DNA of 64,000 bases from RGIG3701 sp030530205 (GCA_030530205.1 JAUMVK010000004.1:1-64000); one strand, 5' to 3'. Positions 35,501 to 43,819 are shown, numbered from the stretch's first letter. Program-made: numbers and translations. Notes: generated by a model not told the origin, from the letters alone.

Positions 35501-36632
35501 GACCTTCGGGGGGAATTTCTCCGGCGCCGGTACGCTCCAGAAATTCGGCGACGGCTCGCTGACGCTCACGAAAACCGGTTCGACCGGCGTTTTGGAGATC
35601 CACGAGGGCGAAGTCAAACTCAATACCGAAACCGACACAGGTTTCTTCAACGGTGCGAAAGTGTACATTTACGACGGCGCGACGCTCAACTGCGCCAGCA
35701 AGGATGCGCTGGGCTACAACACCCCCGCTTGTGACATTTACGTGTACGGCGGCACGCTGCTGAACTCCAGCAATAATGAAACGCTTGGCTACCAGCGTGT
35801 TCATCTCAAGAACGGCACGATGAAAAGCACCAGTCTGCAGTTCGACCTTCTCACGACGTCCCTGAAGATCATTTCCGAAGCGGAAACAGGCGCGACGGCC
35901 GAAAACCCGACCGTTTCGTACATCACCGCGCCGCTGAAATTCCGAAGCAATCTGGGAACCGCTGGCGGCTGCACGTTCGAGACGCAGGCCAACACGCGCC
36001 TGGAAATTTCGGGCGCTCTGACTCAGGACGCCGCGGAAAGTTTCACGAAAACCGGCACCGGCACGCTCGCGTTCCTCAGCGGAACCAGCGCGTATTCCGG
36101 AAAGGTTTTCGTGAACGCAGGAACGTTTGAATTCAAGGATTCCAGCCTGGCCGACACGGCGGGCATGATCGTGGCGAACGGCGCGACCATCAAGCCGATC
36201 GACGCCCAGACGCTCGGCTCCGTGACGCTGAACGGCACGACCGCGCTGGTCTTCAACGCGATGGGGTCCGACCTCCTGACGAATAAGCTCACGGTGACGA
36301 ACGGGACCATTGCTTCCACGGCCAATTTCAGCCTGATCAATGACGGTGAGGAGCCGCTGAACGTTCTGGCGATGGACGGGATGGAAATTTTCACCGCCAC
36401 GTCGCTCGACGAACCCGCGCCCCTAACGTTGGGCGTTTCGTTCGACCCGGCCATTTTTGAAGAAATCGGAACGCCCTACTCCCTCACGGCGGTCTGGCAG
36501 CCCACCCGCGGCGAAGGCGGCAGTTACATTCTTCAGGTCGGCCTCCCGGAACCGGCCTCCTGGATGCTCCTTCTGTTCAGCCTCACCGTAGGATTTTTCC
36601 TCCTGCGCGGCCGGATTTTAATGAACAAATGA
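32553..36632 (+). CDS. giant PEP-CTERM protein with autotransporter-type beta-strand repeats
   Basis: A 1359-residue exported protein. The signal peptide ends near residue 26 (SLNGQ). The body consists of autotransporter-associated beta-strand repeats of the LTKTGTGTLALTCAGTSNYV and VEEGTLK type, forming a long beta-solenoid. A larger module starting with DTLGY/DSLGY/DALGY occurs about three times, near residues 128, 592 and 1050. The C-terminus is a PEP-CTERM sorting signal: PEPASWMLLLFSLTVGF then LLRGR, processed by an exosortase that is not in this window. AAGGAG precedes the ATG. It is likely a surface adhesin or matrix protein; no transporter barrel is present. tatA follows 82 bases later. 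Confidence 0.93.
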   Translation: MAFKFHKKSALLTLAVAFFVSSLNGQTTYPDPNTLTTNTTYTINTDETYTGAVNGGTTFTLTKEGTGTMNFTPASTTSTIMNVNLTVNAGTVSVNKSFASNAFFAGGTTLTVNNGGKFVTASYDTLGYKNLGNWYIVINEGGIVDHTHAQNESWLNTQLTLNGGTLTSTGGGSHHFLNGTKISVTGSTPSTISSPITPRNGSGLEFNVAEGSRLNVTGAITSWTTTDSGVKKTGAGTMAISQNGNWKGAFTLAEGTLQANGTILGSSSGLTVSSGATLEIGDGGNVGAPVTLNAGSNAIFTGNGGISGLLTLGEDTTFTIGEGKNISLTGGVAGNHELTINGGAKTILGGPVTATTLNINTENLELTGNGSITQTVVWNGTSALTKTGTGVFSISKDANVSTLLDNNISIEAGTLEFDVAAAQTLAGNITVASGANLGVNNSGIEAVTFTAAITGGGGLRKSGAGDVIVTQTGITKLTAGEGTLQAGDASTSIGTTSSLFAENGANLKFYVSGDDTVTLSGDKLATAGTGTLTKYGSGTLALTCAGTSNYVNGNLVIEEGTLKTTTTGGALQFRNNAVLTIKAGTTLDTAAHDSLGYSETVDAGATTNHYTINLYGTWKNTVQNESIRNCNINLYGGTINFTTGRFDILTNNAVFTAKALEGATEADPTVSTTNSPFCLRTDTMGANKNLTLSAEANTVFQLTGGITKYTGTPTQGVTKTGDGVVEISGGTLDYMGTTLVQQGTLRLKSTLTGTSGITVSDGATLELSTGGAQTQPVSIAGTGRNGIGALYFSDTAASSGALTLAADATVSVAEGKTGSISGGISGDYTLTSAGAGTLSVSGDITSNLSGSNLALNGTGTLSGLLTVPEGATVQKTGDGVFTVTSDLSGMKGTAAVQAGTLKLQTATPDGGMATIASGAVLELDPGAGNTQAFNWATSGASAESIGTVNIASGTVTRDTAEAFGSNLSVAEGSVFKWTLDEATTFGGNFSGAGTLQKFGDGSLTLTKTGSTGVLEIHEGEVKLNTETDTGFFNGAKVYIYDGATLNCASKDALGYNTPACDIYVYGGTLLNSSNNETLGYQRVHLKNGTMKSTSLQFDLLTTSLKIISEAETGATAENPTVSYITAPLKFRSNLGTAGGCTFETQANTRLEISGALTQDAAESFTKTGTGTLAFLSGTSAYSGKVFVNAGTFEFKDSSLADTAGMIVANGATIKPIDAQTLGSVTLNGTTALVFNAMGSDLLTNKLTVTNGTIASTANFSLINDGEEPLNVLAMDGMEIFTATSLDEPAPLTLGVSFDPAIFEEIGTPYSLTAVWQPTRGEGGSYILQVGLPEPASWMLLLFSLTVGFFLLRGRILMNK

Positions 36633-36714
36633 TTTTTCAGCGGAAACTGAAAACTTCCAAAAACGGCCAGTCGTTTTGTTTCCCGCGAATTATTTAAATT
36701 TGAAAGGGAAAAAA

Positions 36715-36921
36715 ATGGTCAGTACATCTCTTGCGATGTTTGGAATCGGCACAAACGAACTGTTGATTTTGGGCTTTATCGCCCTTCTGCTTTTCGGCAC
36801 GCGCCTTCCCAAACTCGCCCGCTCATTTGGTCAAAGCGTCACGGAATTCAAAAAAGGGATCCGTGATGCTGAGCAGGAATCCATTGAAGACGAAACGGCT
36901 GAAAAAAGAAACGGGGATTAA
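36715..36921 (+). CDS. tatA: Sec-independent translocase subunit TatA/E
   Basis: A 68-residue protein with the TatA build: a short transmembrane helix (ELLILGFIALLLFG), hinge TRLPKLARSFGQSVTEF, then an amphipathic helix and an acidic tail. TatA makes the pore for folded, cofactor-bearing proteins with twin-arginine leaders. The start at 36715 has GAAAGGG upstream; the ATG at 36676 would add 13 odd residues. tatB and tatC are not in the window. At least three proteins with twin-arginine leaders are encoded nearby (26733, 59519, 63607). Confidence 0.93.
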   Translation: MVSTSLAMFGIGTNELLILGFIALLLFGTRLPKLARSFGQSVTEFKKGIRDAEQESIEDETAEKRNGD

Positions 36922-36970
36922 CCACCCACGTTTCAAAACTCACAATGAACCAGATTTGACTAACACCGTT

Positions 36971-37348
36971 ATGCAGTACAAAACTCAGAAAACCTGGCGG
37001 CAGATGCATCGCGAGCTGACACTTTTGCTCGCGATTTACGTCATGCTTTTCCAGTTGCTTGTGCCCACGCACAGCACCCTTTCTGAGGAACACGCTCGGC
37101 AGGCCCAAAGCCACAACATCGCGGACAAAACGACGGACCAGACGCTCTGTTTCCTGGTGGAAGCGCCTCCCTTGACGCTCATCACCTCGAACTCCGAGCG
37201 CAACATTCAATCCGTGGTCTGCTGGTGTGTTCCCGTCACTGCGTACCGTCACGCGGTCGGCTCGTTTGTGAGTACTCTCTCGGCACTTCGTCTGATTCTT
37301 TCTTCGCAGTTTCTCAAGCTGCAGATTAATCTCCCCATGCGGAATTAA
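36971..37348 (+). CDS. possible small membrane protein, unknown
   Basis: An open frame of 125 residues (MQYKTQKTWRQMHREL at its start) with one hydrophobic helix near residues 17-33 and a second stretch near 92-118. No good ribosome site precedes the ATG. It lies 49 bases after tatA and before two well-supported microprotein genes. The composition is not clearly non-coding, but there is no homology I can name, so it may be spurious. Confidence 0.4.
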   Translation: MQYKTQKTWRQMHRELTLLLAIYVMLFQLLVPTHSTLSEEHARQAQSHNIADKTTDQTLCFLVEAPPLTLITSNSERNIQSVVCWCVPVTAYRHAVGSFVSTLSALRLILSSQFLKLQINLPMRN

Positions 37349-37433
37349 TGGTTGATTATCCTAATCACAAGCATTCCCATTAATTCACTATCGCTATAGT
37401 TTAGGACTACTATGCACTTACAGGAGATTAAAA

Positions 37434-37622
37434 ATGAATGAAGAAAAAACGACGTTGGACTCCAACGATAGTCCAACCAAGTCATGCCTTTTGATGATCG
37501 TGATGATCATTTTGGCATTCGTCCTGATCGGTTTCATCAACCGGATCCCCGGAAGCTCGAAGGCTCCGGAAAAGACGGAAGCCCCGGCCGCCTCGGTCCC
37601 GGCAGAAATCCCGACCAAATAA
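37434..37622 (+). CDS. single-helix membrane microprotein 1
   Basis: A 62-residue protein with one membrane helix (residues 18-36, CLLMIVMIILAFVLIGFI) and a Lys/Pro/Ala-rich tail. An exact AGGAG lies before the ATG, which makes it credible. It is followed after 13 bases by a second gene of the same kind. Family unknown; size and layout recall small subunits of membrane complexes. Confidence 0.72.
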   Translation: MNEEKTTLDSNDSPTKSCLLMIVMIILAFVLIGFINRIPGSSKAPEKTEAPAASVPAEIPTK

Positions 37623-37635
37623 AAGGAGGCTCACG

Positions 37636-37833
37636 ATGAACACGCTGAATTCCAGCGGTTCAGGTGGGTTTTCTGATTTCAGGCCGGCGATCCTCTTTTT
37701 GATCTTTGCCACGGGCCTGACCTTGGGAATTGTACTCTGTGGGTACGCGCTGAACTCCGGTTCAAAGAATTCGGACACGCCGCAGCCGGTCGCGCAGAGT
37801 ATTGAGGGAGAAAGTACGCCCTCAACGCCCTGA
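37636..37833 (+). CDS. single-helix membrane microprotein 2
   Basis: A 65-residue protein with one membrane helix (residues 17-37, AILFLIFATGLTLGIVLCGY) and a Ser/Pro-rich tail. A full AAAGGAGG site precedes the ATG. It is surely cotranscribed with the microprotein at 37434. No family recognised; a membrane-complex subunit is possible. Confidence 0.72.
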   Translation: MNTLNSSGSGGFSDFRPAILFLIFATGLTLGIVLCGYALNSGSKNSDTPQPVAQSIEGESTPSTP

Positions 37834-37872
37834 CCGCAGATTCGGAGGGCGGCCAATCGTGTGAAAATATTG

Positions 37873-37976
37873 TGGGGACGACGCTTCCAGCGTCGTCAAA
37901 ACCCTGAATTAAAACCAAAAACTCATGTTTTGAAAAGAGATTTCCTGATTTAACGACGCTGGAAGCGTCGTCCCCA
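37873..37976. repeat. two facing ACGACG palindromes forming a larger inverted repeat
   Basis: ACGACGCTTCCAGCGTCGT at 37878-37896 and ACGACGCTGGAAGCGTCGT at 37954-37972, with GGGG and CCCC on the outer sides, face each other across about 57 bases. It is the most complete case of the family and may represent the full element. Confidence 0.85.
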
Positions 37977-38015
37977 TAAGTTGACACACATGGCCCCTCC
38001 GGATCCTTTCCCCCC

Positions 38016-38044
38016 TTGCACGCGGTTCCTGGATCTGGTATAAT
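38016..38044 (+). promoter_or_regulatory. sigma70-type promoter
   Basis: TTGCAC (38016-38021) and TATAAT (38039-38044) are separated by 17 bases, 44 bases before the beta-helix gene at 38089. Confidence 0.8.
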
Positions 38045-38088
38045 ATTCCATTATTTTTCTCTCCCACCCTTTTTTCCAAGAATTACCC

Positions 38089-40170
38089 ATGAAGAATCCA
38101 ATTCACGTTTTTCTCTTTGGTCTGATGGTCACGCTCGGCGCGCTGACCGCCCACGCTAAAACGTTCTACGTCGCTCCCAACGGGACTGCCGACGCGGATG
38201 GAACCGCCGCGAAGCCTTTTGCGACGCTCGAAGCCGCGCGTGACGCCGCCCGCCCGTTCGTCGGGAAGGAACCCGTAGAAATCGTCGTGAAAGACGGCAA
38301 ATACTACATAGGCGAAGCGTTCAAACTCGGCCCGCAGGACGCCGGAACGCAGGACGCGCCGGTCGTTTACCGCTCGGAAAACCCGAAAGGGGCGCACCTG
38401 ATCGGCGCCTCGGCGCTGGACGGAGCCAAATTCGTCCCCGTGACCGATGCGGAAACGCTCGCCCGTCTGCCGGAAATCTCCCGTGGAAAGGTCCTCGAGT
38501 TCGACCTTGCGCCGGTCCTGGCCGCGGCGGGGATCCAGAAACTCAGCGTCATGGGTGACCACGCCTTCATGCCGATCCCGGTCCCGGAACTCTTTGTGAA
38601 TGGTGTCCGGCAGAAAATGGCCCGCTGGCCGAACGAGGGCTGGGCGACCGTCGAGAAAATCATCGATTCCGGCTCCAAAGCCAATTCCGGCCTGGCCTCC
38701 GACGCCGCCAAAATGCAGAACCAGCAGGAAGCCCCGCGCGGCGGAACGTTCGAGTACTCCGGCGACGCACCGAACCGCTGGAACGCTGAAAAAGGCGTCT
38801 GGCTCTGGGGCTACTGGTGCTTCGACTGGCACGACGACGTGGTGAAAGTCGCCCAAATCGACCCGGAAAAGAAGCAGATCACGTTCCAGACCCAATCGAC
38901 CTACGGCCTGCGTCAGGGGAATCCGTCTCCCCGCCGCTGGCGCGCGATCCATCTCCTCGAGGAACTGGACGTTCCGGGCGAGTACTTCGTGGACACCGCC
39001 GCGAAAAAGCTTTACTTTTACCCCGCCGTGGACCTGAAAAACGCCGACGTGACCTTCGCCTGCCGCGGGAATTCCATCGTTTCGTTTGAAAACACGCAGT
39101 TCGTGACGCTCGACGGCTTCGTCATTGAGGAGACGTACGCGCAGGGGATTTACTCGCTGGGTTCCTCGTTCATCACGATTCAAAACTGCACGGTCCGCAA
39201 CACGCGCCAGACCGGCATTTCGTTCGGAAGTGGAACGAACGGTCAATTCCTCGAGAACCTGATCGAGTTCAACGGCGCGGGCGGGATCCAGATTTGGGAG
39301 TCGGGCGACCGCAAGACCCTCACGCCCGGGAACTGCCTCGTGGAGAACAATACGATCCACGACTTTTCCGAGCACCGCCTCTGCTACGCCAACGGCCTGA
39401 CGTTGACCGGAGTCGGTCACACCGCGCGGCACAATGAATTCTTCAACGCGCCGCATCAGGCGGTGACCGTCGGCGGGAACAATATGGTGTTCGAGCTGAA
39501 CGTCATTCATCACGTCTGCCTCACGGGCGACGACGCGGCCGCTTTCTACAAAGGGCGCAATCCGTCCTGCCGCGGAAACGTCGTCCGCTGGAACTACTGG
39601 CACGACATTGGTTCGCCGCGCGGGCACGGAAATGCCGCGGTCTATTTCGACGATGGCGACGGCGGCGAGAAGGTTTACGGAAACATTTTCGTGAACTGCG
39701 GCGAGCCGGGCAAAGGCTCCTTCGGGACGATCTTCTGCCACGGCGGCCACGGGAATTATGCGTGGAACAATATTTTCGTAGACTGCAAGCGCCCGCTCGG
39801 CTCGGCCCCGTGGAACGACCAGCGCTGGAAAGAGTACATCGACGCGCCGCTCTGGCAGAAACGGCTTTTGGAAGAGGTCGATATTACGAGCGACGTGTAC
39901 CTGCGCGCGTACCCGGAACTCAAAGGGTTCATGGACGGCGCACCGATTGCCGAGCGTCGTAATTTCGCCCAGCGGAACGTTTTCGTGAATCCGACGATGG
40001 ACCCGACCGGGACGTGGGACCTCGACGAGACGAATCTGACGCTCGACCATGACCCGGGTTTCGTCGATTTTCAGGGCGGAGATTTGAACCTCCGCGACGA
40101 TTCAGAAATTTTCAAGAAGATTCCGGGCTTCCAGAAGATCCCGTTCTCAGAAATGGGCCCGAGGCGTTAA
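38089..40170 (+). CDS. exported right-handed beta-helix protein
   Basis: A 693-residue protein with a signal peptide (residues 1-23, cleavage after AHA). The DUF1565-type entry KTFYVAPNGTADADGTAAKP is followed by an insertion domain (about residues 100-290) and then parallel beta-helix coils (ENTQFVTLDGFVIEETYAQG, LGSSFITIQNCTVRN, ENNTIHDFSEHRLCYANG, FELNVIHHVCLTGDDAA). It ends in a closing segment DPGFVDFQGGDLNLRDDSE and GPRR, matched by the protein at 54468. A role on acidic polysaccharides is likely, but unproven. It has its own promoter. Confidence 0.85.
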   Translation: MKNPIHVFLFGLMVTLGALTAHAKTFYVAPNGTADADGTAAKPFATLEAARDAARPFVGKEPVEIVVKDGKYYIGEAFKLGPQDAGTQDAPVVYRSENPKGAHLIGASALDGAKFVPVTDAETLARLPEISRGKVLEFDLAPVLAAAGIQKLSVMGDHAFMPIPVPELFVNGVRQKMARWPNEGWATVEKIIDSGSKANSGLASDAAKMQNQQEAPRGGTFEYSGDAPNRWNAEKGVWLWGYWCFDWHDDVVKVAQIDPEKKQITFQTQSTYGLRQGNPSPRRWRAIHLLEELDVPGEYFVDTAAKKLYFYPAVDLKNADVTFACRGNSIVSFENTQFVTLDGFVIEETYAQGIYSLGSSFITIQNCTVRNTRQTGISFGSGTNGQFLENLIEFNGAGGIQIWESGDRKTLTPGNCLVENNTIHDFSEHRLCYANGLTLTGVGHTARHNEFFNAPHQAVTVGGNNMVFELNVIHHVCLTGDDAAAFYKGRNPSCRGNVVRWNYWHDIGSPRGHGNAAVYFDDGDGGEKVYGNIFVNCGEPGKGSFGTIFCHGGHGNYAWNNIFVDCKRPLGSAPWNDQRWKEYIDAPLWQKRLLEEVDITSDVYLRAYPELKGFMDGAPIAERRNFAQRNVFVNPTMDPTGTWDLDETNLTLDHDPGFVDFQGGDLNLRDDSEIFKKIPGFQKIPFSEMGPRR

Positions 40171-40210
40171 ATCTGGAGTGCGATGATACAGTCGCGCAAA
40201 CGACATTCAT

Positions 40211-40393
40211 CGCTTTCCCTTGCGGCAATAGAGGAGCGCTAGCGACTTTTGCCGCGGAAACGCTGCGGACGTTCCCCACGTGAAAAAATCGTTTGATCGC
40301 CAAGGTTTTCGGTCACTAAGGGAAAGCGGCAAAAGAAGTCTGTGGCTTCTGTATTGCCGCACTCCCAAAACGACGCTAAAAGCGTCGTCCCCG
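40211..40393. repeat. paired GCGGCAA hairpins plus ACGACG palindrome
   Basis: CGCTTTCCCTT (40211-40221) and AAGGGAAAGCG (40318-40328) are complementary. Next to each lies a hairpin with GCGGCAA / TTGCCGC arms (40222-40255 and 40326-40360). A dispersed palindrome ACGACGCTAAAAGCGTCGT follows at 40370-40388. It fills most of the gap between the convergent beta-helix and nrdJ genes and may terminate both. Confidence 0.75.
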
Positions 40394-40405
40394 CAGAGAG
40401 GAGGA

Positions 40406-43400
40406 TCAAGAGCAGCCGCTGGTCGAGCCGCAGACGTGGCAGAGGTAGCAGCTTCCGTTCCGGACCATGACCGAGCCGCAATTACTGCAGAGCGGCGCGT
40501 CGTCCTGGAAATTCTCGAACATTTTCATCCGTTCACTGCTCAGGTCCACCATCGGTTCGTCCAGGATCGAGGTCGCGGAGTTTCCCCCCTCTTTGGCGGT
40601 TTTCTTGACCGTTCCACTGCGGCGGGCGTAGAACGCGCGGACTTGTTCCTCAAACCGGCTGGCTTTGCGGGCTGCACTGCTTTCCAGATTTTGCGGAAAT
40701 GCTTCCCGTACAGCCGCAGAACTTGCGGTGGCCGACTTCTTCAGGGATGCCGACGCGCTGGCGAGAGCGGGTTCTGGATCCGCTTTCGGGGCTGGGACCG
40801 GTTCAGAGACCGGAGCCGGTTCGGGCTGCACGGCGGTTTCCATAGTCTGAGCGGATTCCTCCATCACCACGGTGGTTTTGACCTCAACCTCTTCCTGAGC
40901 GGTAGGAAGCTGCGGCGTGACTTTCGGCGTTTGCAGGATCGTACCTTCGTAGGGGATCCCCGTGTCGGTTCCCGCGTCGGACGGGCGGTTCAGGAACGTG
41001 ATCCCGAGCCAACGGAAAATGTAGTCCACGATACTTTTCGCGATCCGAATGTCCGGGTTTTTCGTCGCCCCCATCGGCTCGAAGCGCGTGTGAGAGAATT
41101 TGTTGACGTAAACCTCAAGCGGGACGCCGTACTGGAGGCTCATGGAGATCGCAGTGCCGAAACAGTCCATCAGACCGCCGATCGTGCTTCCCTCTTTCGC
41201 CATCGTGATGAAAACCTCGCCCGGGTTTCCGTCGGGATACTGGCCCACCGTGACGTAACCCTCGTGACCCGCGATGTTGAACTTGTGAGTGATCGAGGGG
41301 CGCGTGTCGGGCAGACGGCGACGGCGCGGACGGTAAATGATCTTTTCCCGAATGATTTCTTTCGTGGGTTCTGACGAATCATCGTCTTTTTTGTCTTCAC
41401 TGTCGCTGCGGCTGGTCGAAAGGACCTGAGCGCCCTTGGACCCGTCACGGTAAATGGCCACGGCCTTCAAACCGATGCGCCACGCTTCAATATAGGCATC
41501 ATAAATGTCCTGCTCGGTCGCGTCTTTCGGAAGGTTTACCGTCTTGGAAATCGCGCCGGAAAGGAACGGCTGAGCGGCCGCCATCATACGGATATGCGCC
41601 TGCCACGGAATGAACCGGGTGCCATTGCGGGCCTGGAACGCGCAGTCAAAGACTGGAAGGTGTTCCGGGAGCAGATTAGCCGCGCCTTCGATCGTGTCTT
41701 CTTTATCGATATACGCCAGGATCGAATCGATGTCTTCCTGGGAGTAGCCCAAACGTTTGAGCGCAAGCGGGACGGTGCGGTTCACGAGCTTCATGTAGCC
41801 ACCACCGGCGAGCTGCTTGTACTTGACCAGCGCGATGTCCGGCTCGATCCCCGTCGTGTCGCAGTCCATCATGAAACTGATCGTCCCGGTCGGGGCGAGC
41901 ACCGTCGCCTGAGCGTTGCGGAAACCGTAGCGGCGGCCGTTGTTCAGCACATCATCCCAAATTTTGCGGGCGCCTTCACGCAGATAACGCGGCGCGCTGT
42001 GGATCTTTTCCACTTCGTCCCAGTGGTTCTGCATGACGCGCAGCATATCCTCTTTGTTCTTTTCGTACTCGTCGAAAGTCCCTTTGGCGCGGGCCAGCTC
42101 GACGCTCGTGCGGTTCGCAGAGCCGTGCATGATCGCAGTGATGGCGCCGCAAATCCCGCGGCCTTCGTCCGAATCGTACGGAAGGCCCAGAGCCATCAGA
42201 AGGCTTCCAATATTCGAGAAACCAAGGCCAATCGGGCGGTACAGGTGGCTGTTCAGCGCGATCTTGTAGGTCGGGTAACTGCCGCGGTCCACGATAATGT
42301 CCTGGGCGATGAACATGATCCTGCAGGCGGCGGCGAAGCGGTCAATGTCGAAAATGCCTGTTTCTTCGTCGAAGAAACGCATCAGGTTGATGCTCGAAAG
42401 GTTACACGCCGAATTGTCAAGGAACATATACTCGGAGCACGGGTTGGATGCGTTGATCCGACCGGATTTCGGGCAGGTGTGCCACTTGTTGATGGTCGTG
42501 TCGAACTGAACGCCCGGGTCGCCACAGAGCCACGTGCCTTGTGAGAGCTTGTGCAGCACTTCACGTGCGGGCCAGGATGGGCCTTCTTTGGTCGGGTCGG
42601 TGACCCAATGGGTCGTCCACTGTTTGTCGTCCACGACCGCCTGCATGAAATCATCGGTCAGACGGACCGAAAGGTTGGCGTTCTGGAACATCGTGGAACT
42701 GTACGCGGTGTCGTAGTCGTAGCCGTTCTGCATGAGGAGTTTCGCCTTGGCTTCCTCTTTGACTTTGCATTCGATGAAGTCCATAATGTCCGGGTGCCAG
42801 ACTTTCAAGGACTGCATCTTGGCGGCGCGGCGGGTTTTTCCGCCTGACTTCACTACGGCCGCGATCTGGTCATAGACACGCATGAAAGAAAGAGGCCCCG
42901 AAGGACGTCCACCGCCAGAGAGTTTTTCGCGGCAGCTGCGCAGAGTGGAGAGGTCGGTTCCCGTGCCGGAGCCGAATTTGAAGAGCATCGCCTCGCTGCG
43001 GGCAAGTTCCATGATGTCTTCCATGTTGTCATCGACGCTCTGGATGAAACACGCGGAGCCCTGCGGGTACTCGTAGGAATTTTCCGGCTGGAAGAGTTTC
43101 TGCTCGTCACGGTTCCAGGCCCAGTTGCACTGTGCGCCCTTGATGTGGTACTGTGTGTACAAACCAACATTGAACCAGACCGGACTGTTGAATGCGGTCA
43201 TCTGGTGAAGGCAGAGGTAAGTTAGTTCCTTATAGAAATTTTCAGAATCAACGTCCGAGGCAAAATACCCGTCTTCCTTTCCCCAATCAGTGATTGTACG
43301 AGTGACACGGTGAATAAGCTGGCGGATGCTGTGTTCACGCTGCGGAGTGCCGTTCTCCCCATAGAAGTACTTGCTGGCGACAACATTCGTGGCCAACTGA

Positions 43401-43585
43401 CTCCAGTTGACTGGAAATTCGCAATTCTTTTGCTCGAATATAAGCTCCCCTTTGTCCCCCTTAATTTGAGCGGTACGAAGATCCCAAGTCACAGTATCAA
43501 ACGGATCCGCGACATCTTCGGGACAAAAAACGGAAGGAATATGAAGTTTGGACGCAAACGAGTCCTGTAACGGGACCTGTGACAT
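40406..43585 (-). CDS. nrdJ: adenosylcobalamin-dependent ribonucleotide reductase, class II
   Basis: A 1059-residue enzyme that makes deoxyribonucleotides with B12 and no oxygen requirement. Family features are SPVWFNVGLYTQYHIKGAQC, GSACFIQSVDDNMEDIMELA, GSGTGTDLSTLRS, NPCSEYMFLDNSACNLSSIN with the active-site Cys, and APTGTISFMMDCDTTGIEPD. A long Ala/Pro/Glu/Ser linker (about residues 860-960) separates the catalytic core from a C-terminal CSNCGSVMVRNGSCYLCHVC zinc-like tail that carries the redox Cys. The gene has a promoter at 43826-43854 and an unusually long, structured leader. A BtuF-like binding protein is encoded about 7 kb away. Confidence 0.97.
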   Translation of the reverse strand: MSQVPLQDSFASKLHIPSVFCPEDVADPFDTVTWDLRTAQIKGDKGELIFEQKNCEFPVNWSQLATNVVASKYFYGENGTPQREHSIRQLIHRVTRTITDWGKEDGYFASDVDSENFYKELTYLCLHQMTAFNSPVWFNVGLYTQYHIKGAQCNWAWNRDEQKLFQPENSYEYPQGSACFIQSVDDNMEDIMELARSEAMLFKFGSGTGTDLSTLRSCREKLSGGGRPSGPLSFMRVYDQIAAVVKSGGKTRRAAKMQSLKVWHPDIMDFIECKVKEEAKAKLLMQNGYDYDTAYSSTMFQNANLSVRLTDDFMQAVVDDKQWTTHWVTDPTKEGPSWPAREVLHKLSQGTWLCGDPGVQFDTTINKWHTCPKSGRINASNPCSEYMFLDNSACNLSSINLMRFFDEETGIFDIDRFAAACRIMFIAQDIIVDRGSYPTYKIALNSHLYRPIGLGFSNIGSLLMALGLPYDSDEGRGICGAITAIMHGSANRTSVELARAKGTFDEYEKNKEDMLRVMQNHWDEVEKIHSAPRYLREGARKIWDDVLNNGRRYGFRNAQATVLAPTGTISFMMDCDTTGIEPDIALVKYKQLAGGGYMKLVNRTVPLALKRLGYSQEDIDSILAYIDKEDTIEGAANLLPEHLPVFDCAFQARNGTRFIPWQAHIRMMAAAQPFLSGAISKTVNLPKDATEQDIYDAYIEAWRIGLKAVAIYRDGSKGAQVLSTSRSDSEDKKDDDSSEPTKEIIREKIIYRPRRRRLPDTRPSITHKFNIAGHEGYVTVGQYPDGNPGEVFITMAKEGSTIGGLMDCFGTAISMSLQYGVPLEVYVNKFSHTRFEPMGATKNPDIRIAKSIVDYIFRWLGITFLNRPSDAGTDTGIPYEGTILQTPKVTPQLPTAQEEVEVKTTVVMEESAQTMETAVQPEPAPVSEPVPAPKADPEPALASASASLKKSATASSAAVREAFPQNLESSAARKASRFEEQVRAFYARRSGTVKKTAKEGGNSATSILDEPMVDLSSERMKMFENFQDDAPLCSNCGSVMVRNGSCYLCHVCGSTSGCS

Positions 43586-43819
43586 AAATTCTCCTGATAA
43601 ACGATTACTTTTTTTAATGGAGTGAATTCAGTGACCCGGAAAAGCGCAAACACAGACGAATCCGTGTAAGAGTGCCTTCCCATGGCGCGGCCAACGGGGC
43701 CGACGGTTCAACCGATTTGGGAAAAATGAACGTCAGTCATCCTGGCAAAAAAACGTGAAATTTGCCATTACCAGATGTTGTGTATTTAATTTGGAAAACC
43801 ACTACATCGTGTTGATGAT
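43586..43819 (-). promoter_or_regulatory. nrdJ: long structured 5' leader of nrdJ
   Basis: About 235 bases between the predicted promoter and the start. Read on the minus strand it contains in order TGGCAAA/TTTGCCA, CGGTTGAACCG, CGGCC-CCGTT-GGCCG and ACACGGA-TTCG-TCTGTGT stems, then AGGAG before the ATG. Such a series of hairpins before a B12 enzyme suggests RNA-level control. I cannot fit a standard cobalamin-riboswitch core. Confidence 0.45.

Noticed and set aside
38083..40050. 655-codon open frame on the minus strand opposite the beta-helix gene
   Set aside because: It mirrors the codon bias of the real gene on the other strand; the translation is Arg/Val/Glu/Asp-rich without a domain, signal or ribosome site. 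The same applies to long antisense frames at 54456-57035, 52023-54365, 16933-18672, 26856-28055, 10446-11624 and 31405-32358.
43586..43740. Classical cobalamin riboswitch before nrdJ
   Set aside because: GCCAGGATGACTG and GGGAAGGC fragments occur, but not in the order or form of the conserved core, and no matching GCCACTG element was found. I kept only a structured-leader call.
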